64,000 nt of DNA from Enhydrobacter sp. (GTDB taxonomy: Bacteria > Pseudomonadota > Alphaproteobacteria > Reyranellales > Reyranellaceae): positions 5,203,001 through 5,267,000 of the forward strand of contig NZ_CP126889.1 of NCBI RefSeq assembly GCF_030246845.1, in the 5' to 3' direction. Every line of letters starts with the position of its first letter. Within the stretch, counting starts at the first letter, position 1. The translations under genes were made by a program, and so were the position numbers. This document shows positions 1 through 8,341 of the stretch, piece by piece. The notes beneath the pieces were generated by a model that saw only the letters and a list, made by a program, of their open reading frames with translations, did not search any database and was not told the DNA's origin.

Positions 1-93
1 CTGTCGGAAAGATTTGGTCGCTATGTGGTGGGGACGACGGTAGAAGTCGATGGTGGACTGGGTCTCGCAAGCTGGATTCCTGCTCGGGCTTGA
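1..93 (+). CDS. Short-chain dehydrogenase/reductase, C-terminal fragment
   Basis: The window opens inside this gene. Thirty codons in frame 1 end at TGA. The visible tail includes GTTVEVDGGLGL, the closing motif of many short-chain dehydrogenases of the 3-oxoacyl-ACP reductase type. The Rossmann GxxxGxG and the YxxxK catalytic site would lie upstream, outside the window, so the substrate cannot be inferred. It is followed after 55 bases by the peroxiredoxin gene on the same strand. The family call rests on one short motif. Confidence 0.7.
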   Translation: MSERFGRYVVGTTVEVDGGLGLASWIPARA

Positions 94-148
94 CCGCAGG
101 GCAGCGGCGCGTTGAGCTAGTCCATCCATCCACCATTGGGGGTTCATC

Positions 149-811
149 ATGACGTTGCGCATCAATTCAACCGCGCCCGACTTCAAGGCCGACACGACGC
201 AGGGGCCGATCGAGTTCCACAAGTGGATCGGCGACGGCTGGGCGATCCTGTTCTCGCACCCCAAGGACTTCACGCCCGTCTGCACCACCGAGCTCGGCTA
301 CATGGCGGGCCTCAAGCCCGAGTTCGACAAACGCAATACCAAGATCATCGGCCTCTCGGTCGACCCGGTCGCCAACCATTCGAAGTGGGCGAAGGACATC
401 GAGGAGACGCAGGGTCACGCCGTCACCTATCCGATGATCGGCGATCCCGAGCTCAAGGTGGCGACGCTCTACGACATGCTGCCCGAGGGCGCCGGCACGA
501 CCTCAGAGGGCCGCACGGCGGCCGACAATGCGACCGTGCGCTCGGTGTTCGTCATCGGCCCGGACAAGAAGATCAAGGCGATGCTCACCTATCCCATGAA
601 CACGGGCCGCAACTTCGACGAGGTGCTGCGCGTGCTGGATTCGGTGCAGCTCACGGCCAAGCACATGGTGGCGACGCCGGTGAACTGGAAGAACGGCCAG
701 GACGTGATCATCCCGCCGGCCGTGTCGGACGCCGAGGCCAAGACCAAGTATCCGAATGGCTGGAAGACTCTGAAGCCCTACCTGCGGATCGTGGCGCAGC
801 CCAAGGGCTGA
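149..811 (+). CDS. 1-Cys peroxiredoxin (AhpC/TSA family, Prx6 type)
   Basis: Cytosolic thiol peroxidase of 220 residues that reduces H2O2 and organic hydroperoxides. The peroxidatic cysteine is Cys45 in the motif PVCTTELG, preceded by HPKDF. No other cysteine occurs, so it is a 1-Cys enzyme needing an external thiol. The length and the long C-terminal dimerisation extension (from about residue 160, with the family-typical PYLR near the end) fit the Prx6 subfamily rather than AhpC. The ATG follows a GGGGG run 8 bases upstream. A strong intrinsic terminator lies about 160 bases downstream. A second peroxiredoxin (Bcp) is encoded at 25.9 kb. Confidence 0.96.
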   Translation: MTLRINSTAPDFKADTTQGPIEFHKWIGDGWAILFSHPKDFTPVCTTELGYMAGLKPEFDKRNTKIIGLSVDPVANHSKWAKDIEETQGHAVTYPMIGDPELKVATLYDMLPEGAGTTSEGRTAADNATVRSVFVIGPDKKIKAMLTYPMNTGRNFDEVLRVLDSVQLTAKHMVATPVNWKNGQDVIIPPAVSDAEAKTKYPNGWKTLKPYLRIVAQPKG

Positions 812-914
812 GCTGCATCGCGACCTCTGGCGCTGGTCGGCAGGCGACCTCGCACGGGGAATCCTGAACGATGCTCGAGCGGCATCGATCGCTTCGCGCG
901 ACTGACGTATGAGC

Positions 915-939
915 AACTGGAGTTGCGCGCTCCGATGAG
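915..939. repeat. Half-copy of the 59.3-kb inverted repeat
   Basis: These 25 bases match 59322-59346 (right arm of the perfect inverted repeat at 59287-59340 plus the following GATGAG) at 23 of 25 positions by eye. They lie in the non-coding stretch between the peroxiredoxin gene and dxs, upstream of the terminator at 969. Confidence 0.6.
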
Positions 940-968
940 CGCTCGGAGGATGCACTGCAACCACTCCC

Positions 969-1008
969 GTGTCATCCCTCGCTGTGCTCGGGATGACACC
1001 TATTTTTT
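969..1008 (+). terminator. Intrinsic terminator; short member of the TCATCCC palindrome family
   Basis: A perfect 10-bp stem GTGTCATCCC / GGGATGACAC (969-978 and 990-999) with an 11-base loop is followed by CTATTTTTT on the + strand. It terminates the peroxiredoxin transcript. dxs ends convergently at 1101. The stem sequence is the outer part of the longer palindromes at 46610 and 57824. Confidence 0.85.
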
Positions 1009-1057
1009 GTGGCGCCCAGTGCAGTTTAGTTCCCGAGGGTCGGCGTGGCGGTCACGA

Positions 1058-1074
1058 ACTCCAGTGGCGCGATC
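1058..1074. repeat. Second half-copy of the 59.3-kb inverted repeat, opposite orientation
   Basis: ACTCCAGTGGCGCGATC matches 59297-59313 (left arm and start of spacer of the inverted repeat) at 16 of 17 positions. With the half-copy at 915-939 it brackets the terminator at 969-1008. The rest of 812-1100 shows no credible gene. Confidence 0.5.
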
Positions 1075-1100
1075 TTTCGGCTTCTCCCGAAGCGCCGGTC

Positions 1101-3014
1101 TCAGCCCCGCGCGCGTTCGGCCTGCCGGCCGAGCGCGGCGAGCGCCGTCGCCACGATATGCGGCGCGTCGAGGCCGGCCCACTCGTACTGGCGCTTGGGC
1201 GCGGCATGGTCGACGAAGCGGTCGGGCAGCACCATGGGCCGGATCTTGAGGCCGTGGTCGAGCATGCCGGCCGTGGCCAGGAACTGCAGGACGTGGCTCG
1301 CGAAGCCGCCGACCGAGCCCTCCTCCACCGTGATCAGCACTTCGTGCTCGCGGGCAAGACGGCCGATCAGGTCCGTGTCGAGCGGCTTGGCGAAGCGCGC
1401 ATCGGCCACCGTCGTGCTGAGGCCCTTGGCCGCGAGATCCTCCGCCGCCGCCAGGCTGTCGGCGAGCCGCGTGCCGAGGCTCAGGATCGCGATCTTGCTG
1501 CCTTCGCGCAGGATGCGTCCCTTGCCGATCTCGAGCGGCGTGCCCTTCGCGGGAAGCTCGACCCCGACGCCTTCGCCACGGGGATAGCGGAAAGCCGACG
1601 GGCGGTCGTCGATCCTCGCCGCCGTCGCCACCATGTGCATCAGCTCGAGCTCGTCGGCCGCGGCCATGACGACGAAACCGGGCAGGCAGCCGAGATAGGC
1701 GACGTCGAAGCTGCCGGCATGGGTGGCGCCGTCGGCGCCCACGAGCCCTGCGCGGTCGATGGCGAAGCGCACGGGCAGCTTCTGGATCGCCACGTCATGC
1801 ACCACCTGGTCGTAGGCGCGCTGCAGGAAGGTCGAGTAGATCGCGGCGAACGGCCGGAAACCTTCGCAGGCCAGGCCGGCAGCGAAGGTGACGCCATGCT
1901 GCTCGGCGATGCCGACGTCGAAGCAGCGGTTGGGAAAGCGCTCGGCGAACTTGTCGACGCTGGTGCCGGACGGCATCGCCGCGGTGATGGCGACGATCTT
2001 GTCGTCCGTCTCCGCCTCGGCGATCAGCGCCTTGGCGAACACCGCCTGGTAGGCCGGCGCGTTGGCCACCGGCTTCGCCTGCTTGCCGGTGATGACGTCG
2101 AACTTCACGACACCATGATATTTGTCGGCGCTGTTCTCGGCCGGCGGGTAGCCCTTGCCCTTCTGCGTGACCACATGGACGAGGATCGGCTTGTCGAGGT
2201 CGCTGTCGCGCGCGTTCTTCAGGATCGGCAGAAGATGGTCGAGATTGTGACCGTCGACCGGACCGACATAGTAGAAGCCGAGCTCGTCGAACAGCGTGCC
2301 GCCGGCCACGAAGCCGCGCGCGAACTCCTCGGCCCGCTTGGCCGCCTTCTCGAGCGGCCTCGGCAGGGCTTCCGCGAACGACCGGCCGATATTGCGCAGC
2401 GTCACATAGGGCCGGCCCGACAGGAGGCGTGACAGATGGCCCGACATCGCGCCGACCGGCGGGGCGATCGACATGTCGTTGTCGTTCAGCACGACGATCA
2501 GCTTGCTGCGCAGGGCGCCGGCATTGTTCATCGCCTCGTACGCCATGCCGGCGCTCATCGCCCCGTCGCCGATGACCGCCACCACGCGGTTGTTGCGGCC
2601 GGCGAGATCGCGACCGACGGCCATGCCCAGACCGGCCGAGATCGAGGTCGACGAATGCGCGGCGCCGAACGGGTCATATTCGCTTTCGCTGCGGCGCGTG
2701 AATCCCGACAGCCCGCCCTCCTGGCGCAAGGTGCGGATGCGGTCGCGCCGGCCGGTGACGATCTTGTGCGGGTAGGCCTGGTGGCCGACGTCCCAGATCA
2801 GCCGGTCGCGCGGCGTGTCGAAGATGTAATGCAGCGCCACCGTGAGCTCGACCACGCCGAGACCCGCACCGAGATGGCCCCCCGTCACGGACACGGCGGA
2901 GATCGTCTCCTGGCGCAGCTCGTCGGCGAGCTGGCGCAACTGGTCGGGCCGCAACCGACGGATGTCGGTGGGCGTGGCGACCGTATCGAGAAGCGGCGTG
3001 GTGCTTTGAGTCAT
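1101..3014 (-). CDS. dxs: 1-deoxy-D-xylulose-5-phosphate synthase
   Basis: Thiamine-diphosphate enzyme that condenses pyruvate and glyceraldehyde 3-phosphate to DXP. This is the entry step of the MEP isoprenoid pathway and also feeds thiamine and pyridoxal synthesis. The 637 residues match the family length. The N-terminal DVGHQAYPHKI, the ThDP/Mg motif beginning GDG at residues 149-151 and ending with NN, the YYVGPVDGHN block and the transketolase block RAGLVGADGATHAG are all present. It is last in the xseB-ispA-dxs run, 44 bases after ispA. The ATG at 3014 has only a weak purine stretch upstream, which suggests translation partly depends on ispA. Confidence 0.98.
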   Translation of the reverse strand: MTQSTTPLLDTVATPTDIRRLRPDQLRQLADELRQETISAVSVTGGHLGAGLGVVELTVALHYIFDTPRDRLIWDVGHQAYPHKIVTGRRDRIRTLRQEGGLSGFTRRSESEYDPFGAAHSSTSISAGLGMAVGRDLAGRNNRVVAVIGDGAMSAGMAYEAMNNAGALRSKLIVVLNDNDMSIAPPVGAMSGHLSRLLSGRPYVTLRNIGRSFAEALPRPLEKAAKRAEEFARGFVAGGTLFDELGFYYVGPVDGHNLDHLLPILKNARDSDLDKPILVHVVTQKGKGYPPAENSADKYHGVVKFDVITGKQAKPVANAPAYQAVFAKALIAEAETDDKIVAITAAMPSGTSVDKFAERFPNRCFDVGIAEQHGVTFAAGLACEGFRPFAAIYSTFLQRAYDQVVHDVAIQKLPVRFAIDRAGLVGADGATHAGSFDVAYLGCLPGFVVMAAADELELMHMVATAARIDDRPSAFRYPRGEGVGVELPAKGTPLEIGKGRILREGSKIAILSLGTRLADSLAAAEDLAAKGLSTTVADARFAKPLDTDLIGRLAREHEVLITVEEGSVGGFASHVLQFLATAGMLDHGLKIRPMVLPDRFVDHAAPKRQYEWAGLDAPHIVATALAALGRQAERARG

Positions 3015-3058
3015 GAAACTGGTGTGCCCTTGGAACTCACTATAGCCTTCTGCTACGT

Positions 3059-3967
3059 TCAGGCGCGCCGCGAAACGACAAAATCCGCCGCCTGCCTCAG
3101 CAAATGCGCGGCAGGGCCGAAGGGTTCAAGATGTGCCTTCGCCTGGGTCGCCAGCAACATCGCCTGGGCGCGGGCCCGTTCGAGGCCGAGAATCGACACG
3201 AAGGTGGCCTTGCCGGCCGCCCGGTCCTTGCCGGGCGTCTTGCCGATCTCCTCCGCGCTGCCTTCGACATCGAGCAGGTCGTCGACGATCTGAAACGCGA
3301 GGCCGAGGTCGTGTGCATAAGCGGACAATGCGAGCCGCGACGGCTCGGCCGCCTTGCCGAGGATCGCGCCGGCGGTGCAGGAGAAGGAGATCAGCGCCCC
3401 CGTCTTGAGCCGCTGCAGGCGCGTGATGGCACCGATCGACATGTCCGGTCCCTGCGTCTCGGCCAGCAGATCGAGCATCTGGCCGCCGACCATGCCATGG
3501 GCGCCGGCGGCCTTCGCGAGCTCGGCCACCAACACCGTCCGCACCGCCGGATCGCCATGCGTGTCCTCGTGCGCCAGCACCTCGAAGGCGAGCGCCTGCA
3601 GGGCGTCGCCGGCAAGGATGGCCGTCGCCTCGTCGAACTGCTTGTGGCAGGAGGGCTTGCCGCGCCGCAGGTCGTCGTCGTCCATGGCGGGCAGATCGTC
3701 GTGGATCAGCGAATAGGCGTGCACGAACTCGATGGCGCTGGCGGTGCGCATCGCGGCGAGCGCGCCGACCTTGAACAACGTGGCGCCTGCCAGCACGAAA
3801 AAGGCCCGCAGGCGCTTGCCGCCGCCGACGCTCGAATAGCGCATCGCCTCGAACACGCGGGCTTCGCCGGTTTCCCCCTTGGGAAGCAGGCGTTCCATGG
3901 TGTGCTCGACCGACTCGGCGGCAAACGCCAGGGCGGCACTGAAGTCGCGATACGACGACAACGGCAT
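3059..3967 (-). CDS. ispA: Farnesyl diphosphate synthase (geranyltranstransferase)
   Basis: Trans-prenyltransferase of 302 residues that extends DMAPP/GPP with IPP to farnesyl diphosphate, the precursor of ubiquinone, undecaprenyl and hopanoid chains. The first aspartate-rich motif is in LIHDDLPAMDDDDLRRG and the second in FQIVDDLLD. GGKRLR near residue 50 is the IPP-binding motif. It lies between xseB (17 bases upstream) and dxs (44 bases downstream), the usual proteobacterial isoprenoid operon. Chain length is inferred from family position, so FPP synthase is likely but GGPP synthase is not excluded. Confidence 0.95.
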   Translation of the reverse strand: MPLSSYRDFSAALAFAAESVEHTMERLLPKGETGEARVFEAMRYSSVGGGKRLRAFFVLAGATLFKVGALAAMRTASAIEFVHAYSLIHDDLPAMDDDDLRRGKPSCHKQFDEATAILAGDALQALAFEVLAHEDTHGDPAVRTVLVAELAKAAGAHGMVGGQMLDLLAETQGPDMSIGAITRLQRLKTGALISFSCTAGAILGKAAEPSRLALSAYAHDLGLAFQIVDDLLDVEGSAEEIGKTPGKDRAAGKATFVSILGLERARAQAMLLATQAKAHLEPFGPAAHLLRQAADFVVSRRA

Positions 3968-3984
3968 GGGAAGCGGGATCGGCC

Positions 3985-4239
3985 TCAGGTCAGCTCGGCA
4001 GGCTGGCTGCTGACCGAGCCATCCGCGGCGAAGACGATCTTCTCCACTTTCATCTTGGCTTCCGCAAGCTTCTGCTCGCAGTGCTGCTTCAGCAGGGCGC
4101 CACGTTCGTAGGCCGAAATGGCCTCGTCCAGCTTCACCTGCCCGCGCTCGAGCTGCTGGACGATGCCTTCCAGCTCCTTGAGGGCATCCTCGAAGGACAG
4201 GCTCGCGATATCCTTGGGCAAGGTCGGTTCTTTGGCCAA
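3985..4239 (-). CDS. xseB: Exodeoxyribonuclease VII small subunit
   Basis: Helical small subunit that binds XseA to form exonuclease VII, which degrades single-stranded DNA. The family motif FEDALKELEGIVQQLE is followed by AISAYERG. I place the start at TTG 4239, giving MAKEPTLPKD and 84 residues, the family's usual size, with GAGAGAAC just upstream. The frame stays open to an ATG at 4440, but that extension has no family counterpart. It is the first gene of the xseB-ispA-dxs run and divergent from the IclR gene across a 266-base gap, which must hold both promoters. Confidence 0.92.
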   Translation of the reverse strand: MAKEPTLPKDIASLSFEDALKELEGIVQQLERGQVKLDEAISAYERGALLKQHCEQKLAEAKMKVEKIVFAADGSVSSQPAELT

Positions 4240-4505
4240 TTTCGTTCTCTCAGAGTGGGCGGCGCATGCTAGCCGCCGATGCTGGCCGGGGCCAGCGGCG
4301 CGGTGGGGAAAGCATGCAAATTGAGCGGCAAAAGGGAAGTCGCGGCCGGTTCGACAACCCCTGAGGCCCAAAACCCGCGATTGCAGCATGGCGGCTTTGC
4401 ATGTTCGCAGGCCAAAATCGGCTTCGCGGCGTTGCAGCAAGGCTGACGGAATGGCAGCTTTCGGACAGAAAATAAACGGCCATTCACCACAGGAGAAGAA
4501 CGCAC

Positions 4506-5438
4506 ATGGGCAATGTCAGCCACCTCGTCACGCGAACCGCGGCCCTGCAGAGTTCCCTCGAGAATGGACTCGGCGAAGGCCTTCCGTCCAAGGACCGCCA
4601 GTTCGTCACCGCCTTGGCACGTGGCCTCGACATCCTCCGCGCCTTCCACGCCGGCGAGGGCATGCTGGGCAACCAGGAGATCGCCCACCGCACCGGCCTG
4701 CCCAAGCCGACCGTGGCCCGGCTCACCCATACCCTGACCGAGCTCGGCTACCTCAACTATATTCGTCGCTTCCGCAAATATGAGCTCGGTGCGTCGGTGC
4801 TGGCCCTCGGCTACGCGGCGATCTCCAGCATGGACGTCCGCCGCGCCTCGCGCGGCCCGCTCGAGCAGCTCGCGCACGCCCTCAACGCCTCGACCGCGCT
4901 GGGCGGCCGCGACCGTCACTCGATGATCTATCTCGAGGCCTGCCGCGGCCCGTCGGTCGTCGCGATCACCCACGACGTCGGCACGCGCGTGCCGATGGCC
5001 TCGACGGCGATGGGTCGAGCCTATCTCTTCTCGCTGCCCGACATCGATCGCAACAAGCACATCGACGCCATCCGCCGCCGCTGGCGCGACGACTGGACCA
5101 AAGTGAAGACCGGCATGGAGCGCTCGTTCAAGGAGCTGGCCGACCGCGGCTTCTGCGTCACCTGGGGCGACTGGCTGCCGGAGCTCTGCGGCGTCGGTGC
5201 ACCGCTGCGCAACACCGACGGCACGGCCGCCTACGCCATCAATGCCTCGGCGCCGATCTATCAGATCAGCCGCGACCGGCTCGAGGCCGACTGGGGCCCG
5301 CGCCTGGTGAAGGTCGCTCGCGACATCCGTACCGCCATGGCGGCACAGCCCGCGGCGACCCAGCCGATGACGGCCGCGCCCGTGCGTCCGATGATGGGTG
5401 GCCAGCGCCCGCCGATGGCCGCGATGGCGCGCCGCTGA
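4506..5438 (+). CDS. IclR-family transcriptional regulator
   Basis: DNA-binding regulator of 310 residues. An N-terminal winged helix (about residues 33-95, ARGLDILRAF through NQEIAHRTGLPKPTVARL) is followed by the IclR effector domain (MASTAMGRAYL, then LPELCGVGAPL). The tail after about residue 275 is proline/alanine/methionine-rich (PMMGG, PMAAMARR) and looks disordered. AGGAGAAG precedes the ATG. The thioesterase gene starts 16 bases downstream, so the two are probably co-transcribed. IclR proteins usually control catabolic genes for small aromatic or organic acids. The effector is not evident here. Confidence 0.93.
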   Translation: MGNVSHLVTRTAALQSSLENGLGEGLPSKDRQFVTALARGLDILRAFHAGEGMLGNQEIAHRTGLPKPTVARLTHTLTELGYLNYIRRFRKYELGASVLALGYAAISSMDVRRASRGPLEQLAHALNASTALGGRDRHSMIYLEACRGPSVVAITHDVGTRVPMASTAMGRAYLFSLPDIDRNKHIDAIRRRWRDDWTKVKTGMERSFKELADRGFCVTWGDWLPELCGVGAPLRNTDGTAAYAINASAPIYQISRDRLEADWGPRLVKVARDIRTAMAAQPAATQPMTAAPVRPMMGGQRPPMAAMARR

Positions 5439-5454
5439 TATCGCCGGCAAGCAG

Positions 5455-5931
5455 ATGGCAATCCAACGACCGGCCGACGCTCGGCCGGTCGCGCCTTATG
5501 AGTTCCGCGGCTTCAACGGTCTGATCGGCCACGAGGTCGTGGCCTGGCGGCCGGGCTTCGTCGAGATGACGCTCAAGGTGCGGCCCGAGTTGTGCAACGC
5601 CAACGGCCTGCTGCATGGCGGCGTGCTGATGACGCTGCTCGACTCGGCCAGCGGCTTTGCCTGCACCTTCAACGAAACGGCGACCGCGCGGCGGCTTTCG
5701 GTGACGCTCGCCTTCACGACGCAGTTCATCAAGGCCGCGCGCGACGGCGACGTGCTGGCCATTCTCGGCGCCTGGCGCCCCTCGGCCAGCCAGAGCACCT
5801 TTGCCGCCGAGACCGAGATCTACGACCAGCGCGACGATCTGATCGCGACCGGCGCCGGGACCTTCCGCTATCTCAAGGGCGAGCGCAGCGACGGCGTGCT
5901 GCGGTTTCTCGACCGGCAAGCCGCCGAGTGA
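5455..5931 (+). CDS. PaaI-family hotdog thioesterase
   Basis: Acyl-CoA thioesterase-like protein of 158 residues. The hotdog signature NANGLLHGGVLMTLLDSA sits near residue 50, with the catalytic-type HGG and downstream Asp. The start ATG 5455 (MAIQRP) is preferred over an in-frame ATG at 5398 that lies inside the IclR gene. It lies 16 bases after the regulator and ends 3 bases before the convergent ferredoxin reductase stop. The CoA substrate is unknown. Linkage to an IclR regulator suggests a catabolic acyl- or aryl-CoA. Confidence 0.9.
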   Translation: MAIQRPADARPVAPYEFRGFNGLIGHEVVAWRPGFVEMTLKVRPELCNANGLLHGGVLMTLLDSASGFACTFNETATARRLSVTLAFTTQFIKAARDGDVLAILGAWRPSASQSTFAAETEIYDQRDDLIATGAGTFRYLKGERSDGVLRFLDRQAAE

Positions 5932-5934
5932 GGG

Positions 5935-6957
5935 TCAGGCCGTCGGCACGCCCGACGTCGTCGAATATTCGAAGTGCAGCGGCTGCTCGGGATGGACCAG
6001 CGCATAGGCCGAGCGGGCCGCGATGGCCGCCTCGGCGAAGCCGGTCAGGATGAGCTTCAGCTTGCCGGGATAGGTGACGACATCGCCGATGGCGAAAAGG
6101 CCGGGCTTGTCGGTGGCCGCGGTCGCCGGATCGACCACGATCTGGTTGCGCTCGAGCGCCACGCCCCAGTCGGCGATCGGTCCGAGCGACATGGAGAGGC
6201 CGAAGAACGGCAGCAGGATATCCGCCTCGATCTTCTTCTCCATCCCGTCGAGCGTGGCGACATTGACGGCCGTGAGCCGGCCGTCGGCACCGTCGAGGCT
6301 GTGAAGCTGATACGGAACCACGAGGTCGACCTTGCCCGCCTTTGCCAGCGCCCTGAGCTTCGCCTCGCTCTCGGGCGCGGCGCGGAACTTGGCGCGGCGA
6401 TGGACCACCGACACGCGCCCCGCGATCTCGCCGAGCGACAACGCCCAGTCCACGGCGCTATCGCCGCCGCCCGCGATCACGACGCGCTTGCCGCGAAACG
6501 CCTCGCGCTGCGTGACATAGTAGAAGACGCTTTTTCCTTCGAACGTCTCGATGCCGTCGAGCGGCGGGCGATTGGGTCCGAAGGCGCCGACGCCCGCCGC
6601 CACGATCACGGCCCTGGCCTGCAGGACGGTGCCCCTGGAGGTGGTCAGCCGCCAGAAGCCGCCGGTCGTCGCCTCCAGCGACTGGACCTGCTGGCCGAGA
6701 TGATAGACCGGATGGAAGGGCGCGGCCTGCGCGCGCAGCCGCACGATCAACTCGGCGGCCTCCAGGCGCGGAAAGCCGGGAATGTCGTAGATCGGCTTTT
6801 CCGGATAGAGCGCCGTGCATTGGCCGCCGACATCGTCGAGCACGTCGACGACGTGGCACTTGAGCCGCACCATGCCGCACTCGAACACGGCGAACAGGCC
6901 GACCGGCCCTGCGCCGACGATGACGACGTCGGTCTGGTGCGTGTGTCCGTTGGTCAT
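5935..6957 (-). CDS. Ferredoxin/flavodoxin-NADP reductase, thioredoxin-reductase-like type
   Basis: FAD enzyme of 340 residues that exchanges electrons between NADPH and ferredoxin. The FAD motif VVIVGAGPVGLFAVF is at the N-terminus, the NADPH motif VVIAGGGDSAVDWAL lies near residue 155, and the FAD site AIGDVVTYPGK lies near residue 290. The CxxC of true thioredoxin reductases is absent, placing it in the YumC-type FNR group. I chose ATG 6957 (MTNGHTHQTD). A GTG at 6984 would add nine residues. A likely electron partner is the ISC ferredoxin encoded at 9.8 kb, but this is inference. Confidence 0.93.
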   Translation of the reverse strand: MTNGHTHQTDVVIVGAGPVGLFAVFECGMVRLKCHVVDVLDDVGGQCTALYPEKPIYDIPGFPRLEAAELIVRLRAQAAPFHPVYHLGQQVQSLEATTGGFWRLTTSRGTVLQARAVIVAAGVGAFGPNRPPLDGIETFEGKSVFYYVTQREAFRGKRVVIAGGGDSAVDWALSLGEIAGRVSVVHRRAKFRAAPESEAKLRALAKAGKVDLVVPYQLHSLDGADGRLTAVNVATLDGMEKKIEADILLPFFGLSMSLGPIADWGVALERNQIVVDPATAATDKPGLFAIGDVVTYPGKLKLILTGFAEAAIAARSAYALVHPEQPLHFEYSTTSGVPTA

Positions 6958-6991
6958 GATCCTAAGGTGGCGGAGCCGCGCCACAAATGAA

Positions 6992-7021
6992 AGGCCCCGG
7001 CCGGACGATCGACCGAGGCCT
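6992..7021 (-). terminator. Terminator of tRNA-Met
   Basis: On the minus strand AGGCCTCGG and CCGGGGCCT form a 9-bp stem with one G-U pair and a 12-base loop, followed by TTCATTT. It starts 7 bases after the 3' CCA of the tRNA gene. Confidence 0.7.
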
Positions 7022-7027
7022 GGAATT

Positions 7028-7104
7028 TGGTAGCTGGGGGCGGACTTGAACCGCCGACCCCGGCATTATGAGTGCCGTGCTCTAACCAGCTGAGCTACCC
7101 AGCC
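7028..7104 (-). tRNA. tRNA-Met (CAT), elongator type
   Basis: A 77-base cloverleaf with encoded CCA. Acceptor arms GGCTGGG/CCCAGCT leave a G1-U72 wobble. The D-arm is TAGCTCAGCTGGTTAGAGCA, the anticodon loop is CTCATAA with anticodon CAT, and the T-arm is GGCGGTTCAAGTCCGCC. The D-arm and the GGCACTCATAATGCC anticodon arm resemble elongator methionine tRNAs rather than the initiator, which has three G-C pairs in the anticodon stem. A lysidine-modified tRNA-Ile2 is less likely. Confidence 0.92.
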
Positions 7105-7166
7105 ATGGGTGCGGGCTTTTATGCGGGTCCGGCGCGCAGAGTCAAGGAAGCGGGGATGGTCGAGCT

Positions 7167-8297
7167 TCAGGCCGCGAAGCGCCGGATGAAGCCGCCGCCC
7201 AGGACGCGGCTGCCGGCCGCACCGTCGTAGATGACGCAAGCCTGGCCTGGCGAAACGCCGATCTCGGGTTCGGCGAAGCGGACGGCAAGCGAAGCGGCCT
7301 TGCGGAAGACCTCGGCGGCACGCAGCGCCTGCGAGGAGCGCACACGCACCCGGACGGGCAGCGGCGCGAGCAGATCCGGGCCGAGCCAGTTCACGTCGTC
7401 GAGATCGATCTCGTGTCGACCGAGCGCCTCTCGCGGCCCGACGACGACGCGGCGCGTCTCCGGCTCGAGCCTCACGACATAGCGCGGCTCGCTGTCGGTG
7501 CCGTTGCACCCGCCCAGCGCCAGGCCGCGGCGCTGGCCGACCGTGAAGCCCATGACGCCGTCGTGCCGGCCGAGGACCTTGCCGGCCATATCGACGATCT
7601 CGCCCGGATCGTTCGCCTCGGGCCTCAGCTTCTGCACCACTGAGCGATAGTCGCCGTGCGGCACGAAGCAGATGTCCTGGCTGTCGGGCTTGTCGGCCAC
7701 GGCGAGTTCGAAACGCTCGGCGAGCGCCCGCGTCTCGCTCTTGGACAGAGCGCCCAGAGGGAAGCGCAGGAGGTCGAGCTGTGCGGCCGTGGTGCCGAAC
7801 AGGAAATAGCTCTGGTCGCGCCCGGGATCGCTGCCGCGATGGAGCTCCGGCCCCGCCTTTCCCATCACGCGACGGACATAGTGCCCGGTCGCCAGCGCAT
7901 CGGCGCCGAGGTCCCGCGCCGTCGCGAGCAGATCGCGGAACTTCACCGTCCGATTGCAGGCGATGCAGGGGACCGGCGTCTCTCCGCGCACGTAGGAGTC
8001 GGCGAAGGCGTCCATCACCTCGCTGCGGAAGCGGCTCTCGTAGTCGAGGACGTAGTGCGGGATGCCCAGCCGGTCGGCCACCTCGCGGGCGTCGCGAATG
8101 TCCTGCCCGGCGCAGCAGGTCCCGGTCCTGCCTGTCGCTTCGCCGTGATCGTAGAGCTGCAGCGTGATTCCCACGACATCGTAGCCCTGCTCCTTCAGGA
8201 GCGCCGCCACGACCGACGAATCGACGCCGCCCGACATGGCGACGACCACGCGGGTCTCGTCCGGCGCCTTGTCGATATCGAGGGAATTGCGGGTCAT
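7167..8297 (-). CDS. mnmA: tRNA-specific 2-thiouridylase MnmA
   Basis: Adenylates and thiolates U34 of tRNA-Lys, Glu and Gln using sulfur delivered from IscS. The PP-loop motif is AMSGGVDSSVVAALL near residue 20. The two catalytic cysteines lie in TPVPCIACN and GQACVIYDG. The 376 residues match the family. It lies on the same strand as the ISC operon and is separated from it only by the two lipoprotein genes. The context fits sulfur relay. Confidence 0.97.
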   Translation of the reverse strand: MTRNSLDIDKAPDETRVVVAMSGGVDSSVVAALLKEQGYDVVGITLQLYDHGEATGRTGTCCAGQDIRDAREVADRLGIPHYVLDYESRFRSEVMDAFADSYVRGETPVPCIACNRTVKFRDLLATARDLGADALATGHYVRRVMGKAGPELHRGSDPGRDQSYFLFGTTAAQLDLLRFPLGALSKSETRALAERFELAVADKPDSQDICFVPHGDYRSVVQKLRPEANDPGEIVDMAGKVLGRHDGVMGFTVGQRRGLALGGCNGTDSEPRYVVRLEPETRRVVVGPREALGRHEIDLDDVNWLGPDLLAPLPVRVRVRSSQALRAAEVFRKAASLAVRFAEPEIGVSPGQACVIYDGAAGSRVLGGGFIRRFAA

Positions 8298-8341
8298 GGC
8301 CGGGCCTATATAGGCGCCGGGATCGAGGCCCGCCAGCGCCG

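Noticed and set aside
969..2432. Long open frame on the + strand opposite dxs
   Set aside because: It lies antisense to a gene with full family motifs. GC-rich codon use leaves antisense frames open, and its product is Arg/Gly/His-rich without motifs.
4240..4505. Upstream extension of xseB to ATG 4440
   Set aside because: The extension has no family counterpart, and TTG 4239 with a ribosome site gives the usual size.
7028..7104. tRNA-Ile2 (lysidine) or initiator tRNA
   Set aside because: Anticodon CAT alone is ambiguous, but the stem lacks the three G-C pairs of initiators, and the D- and anticodon arms look like elongator methionine tRNA.
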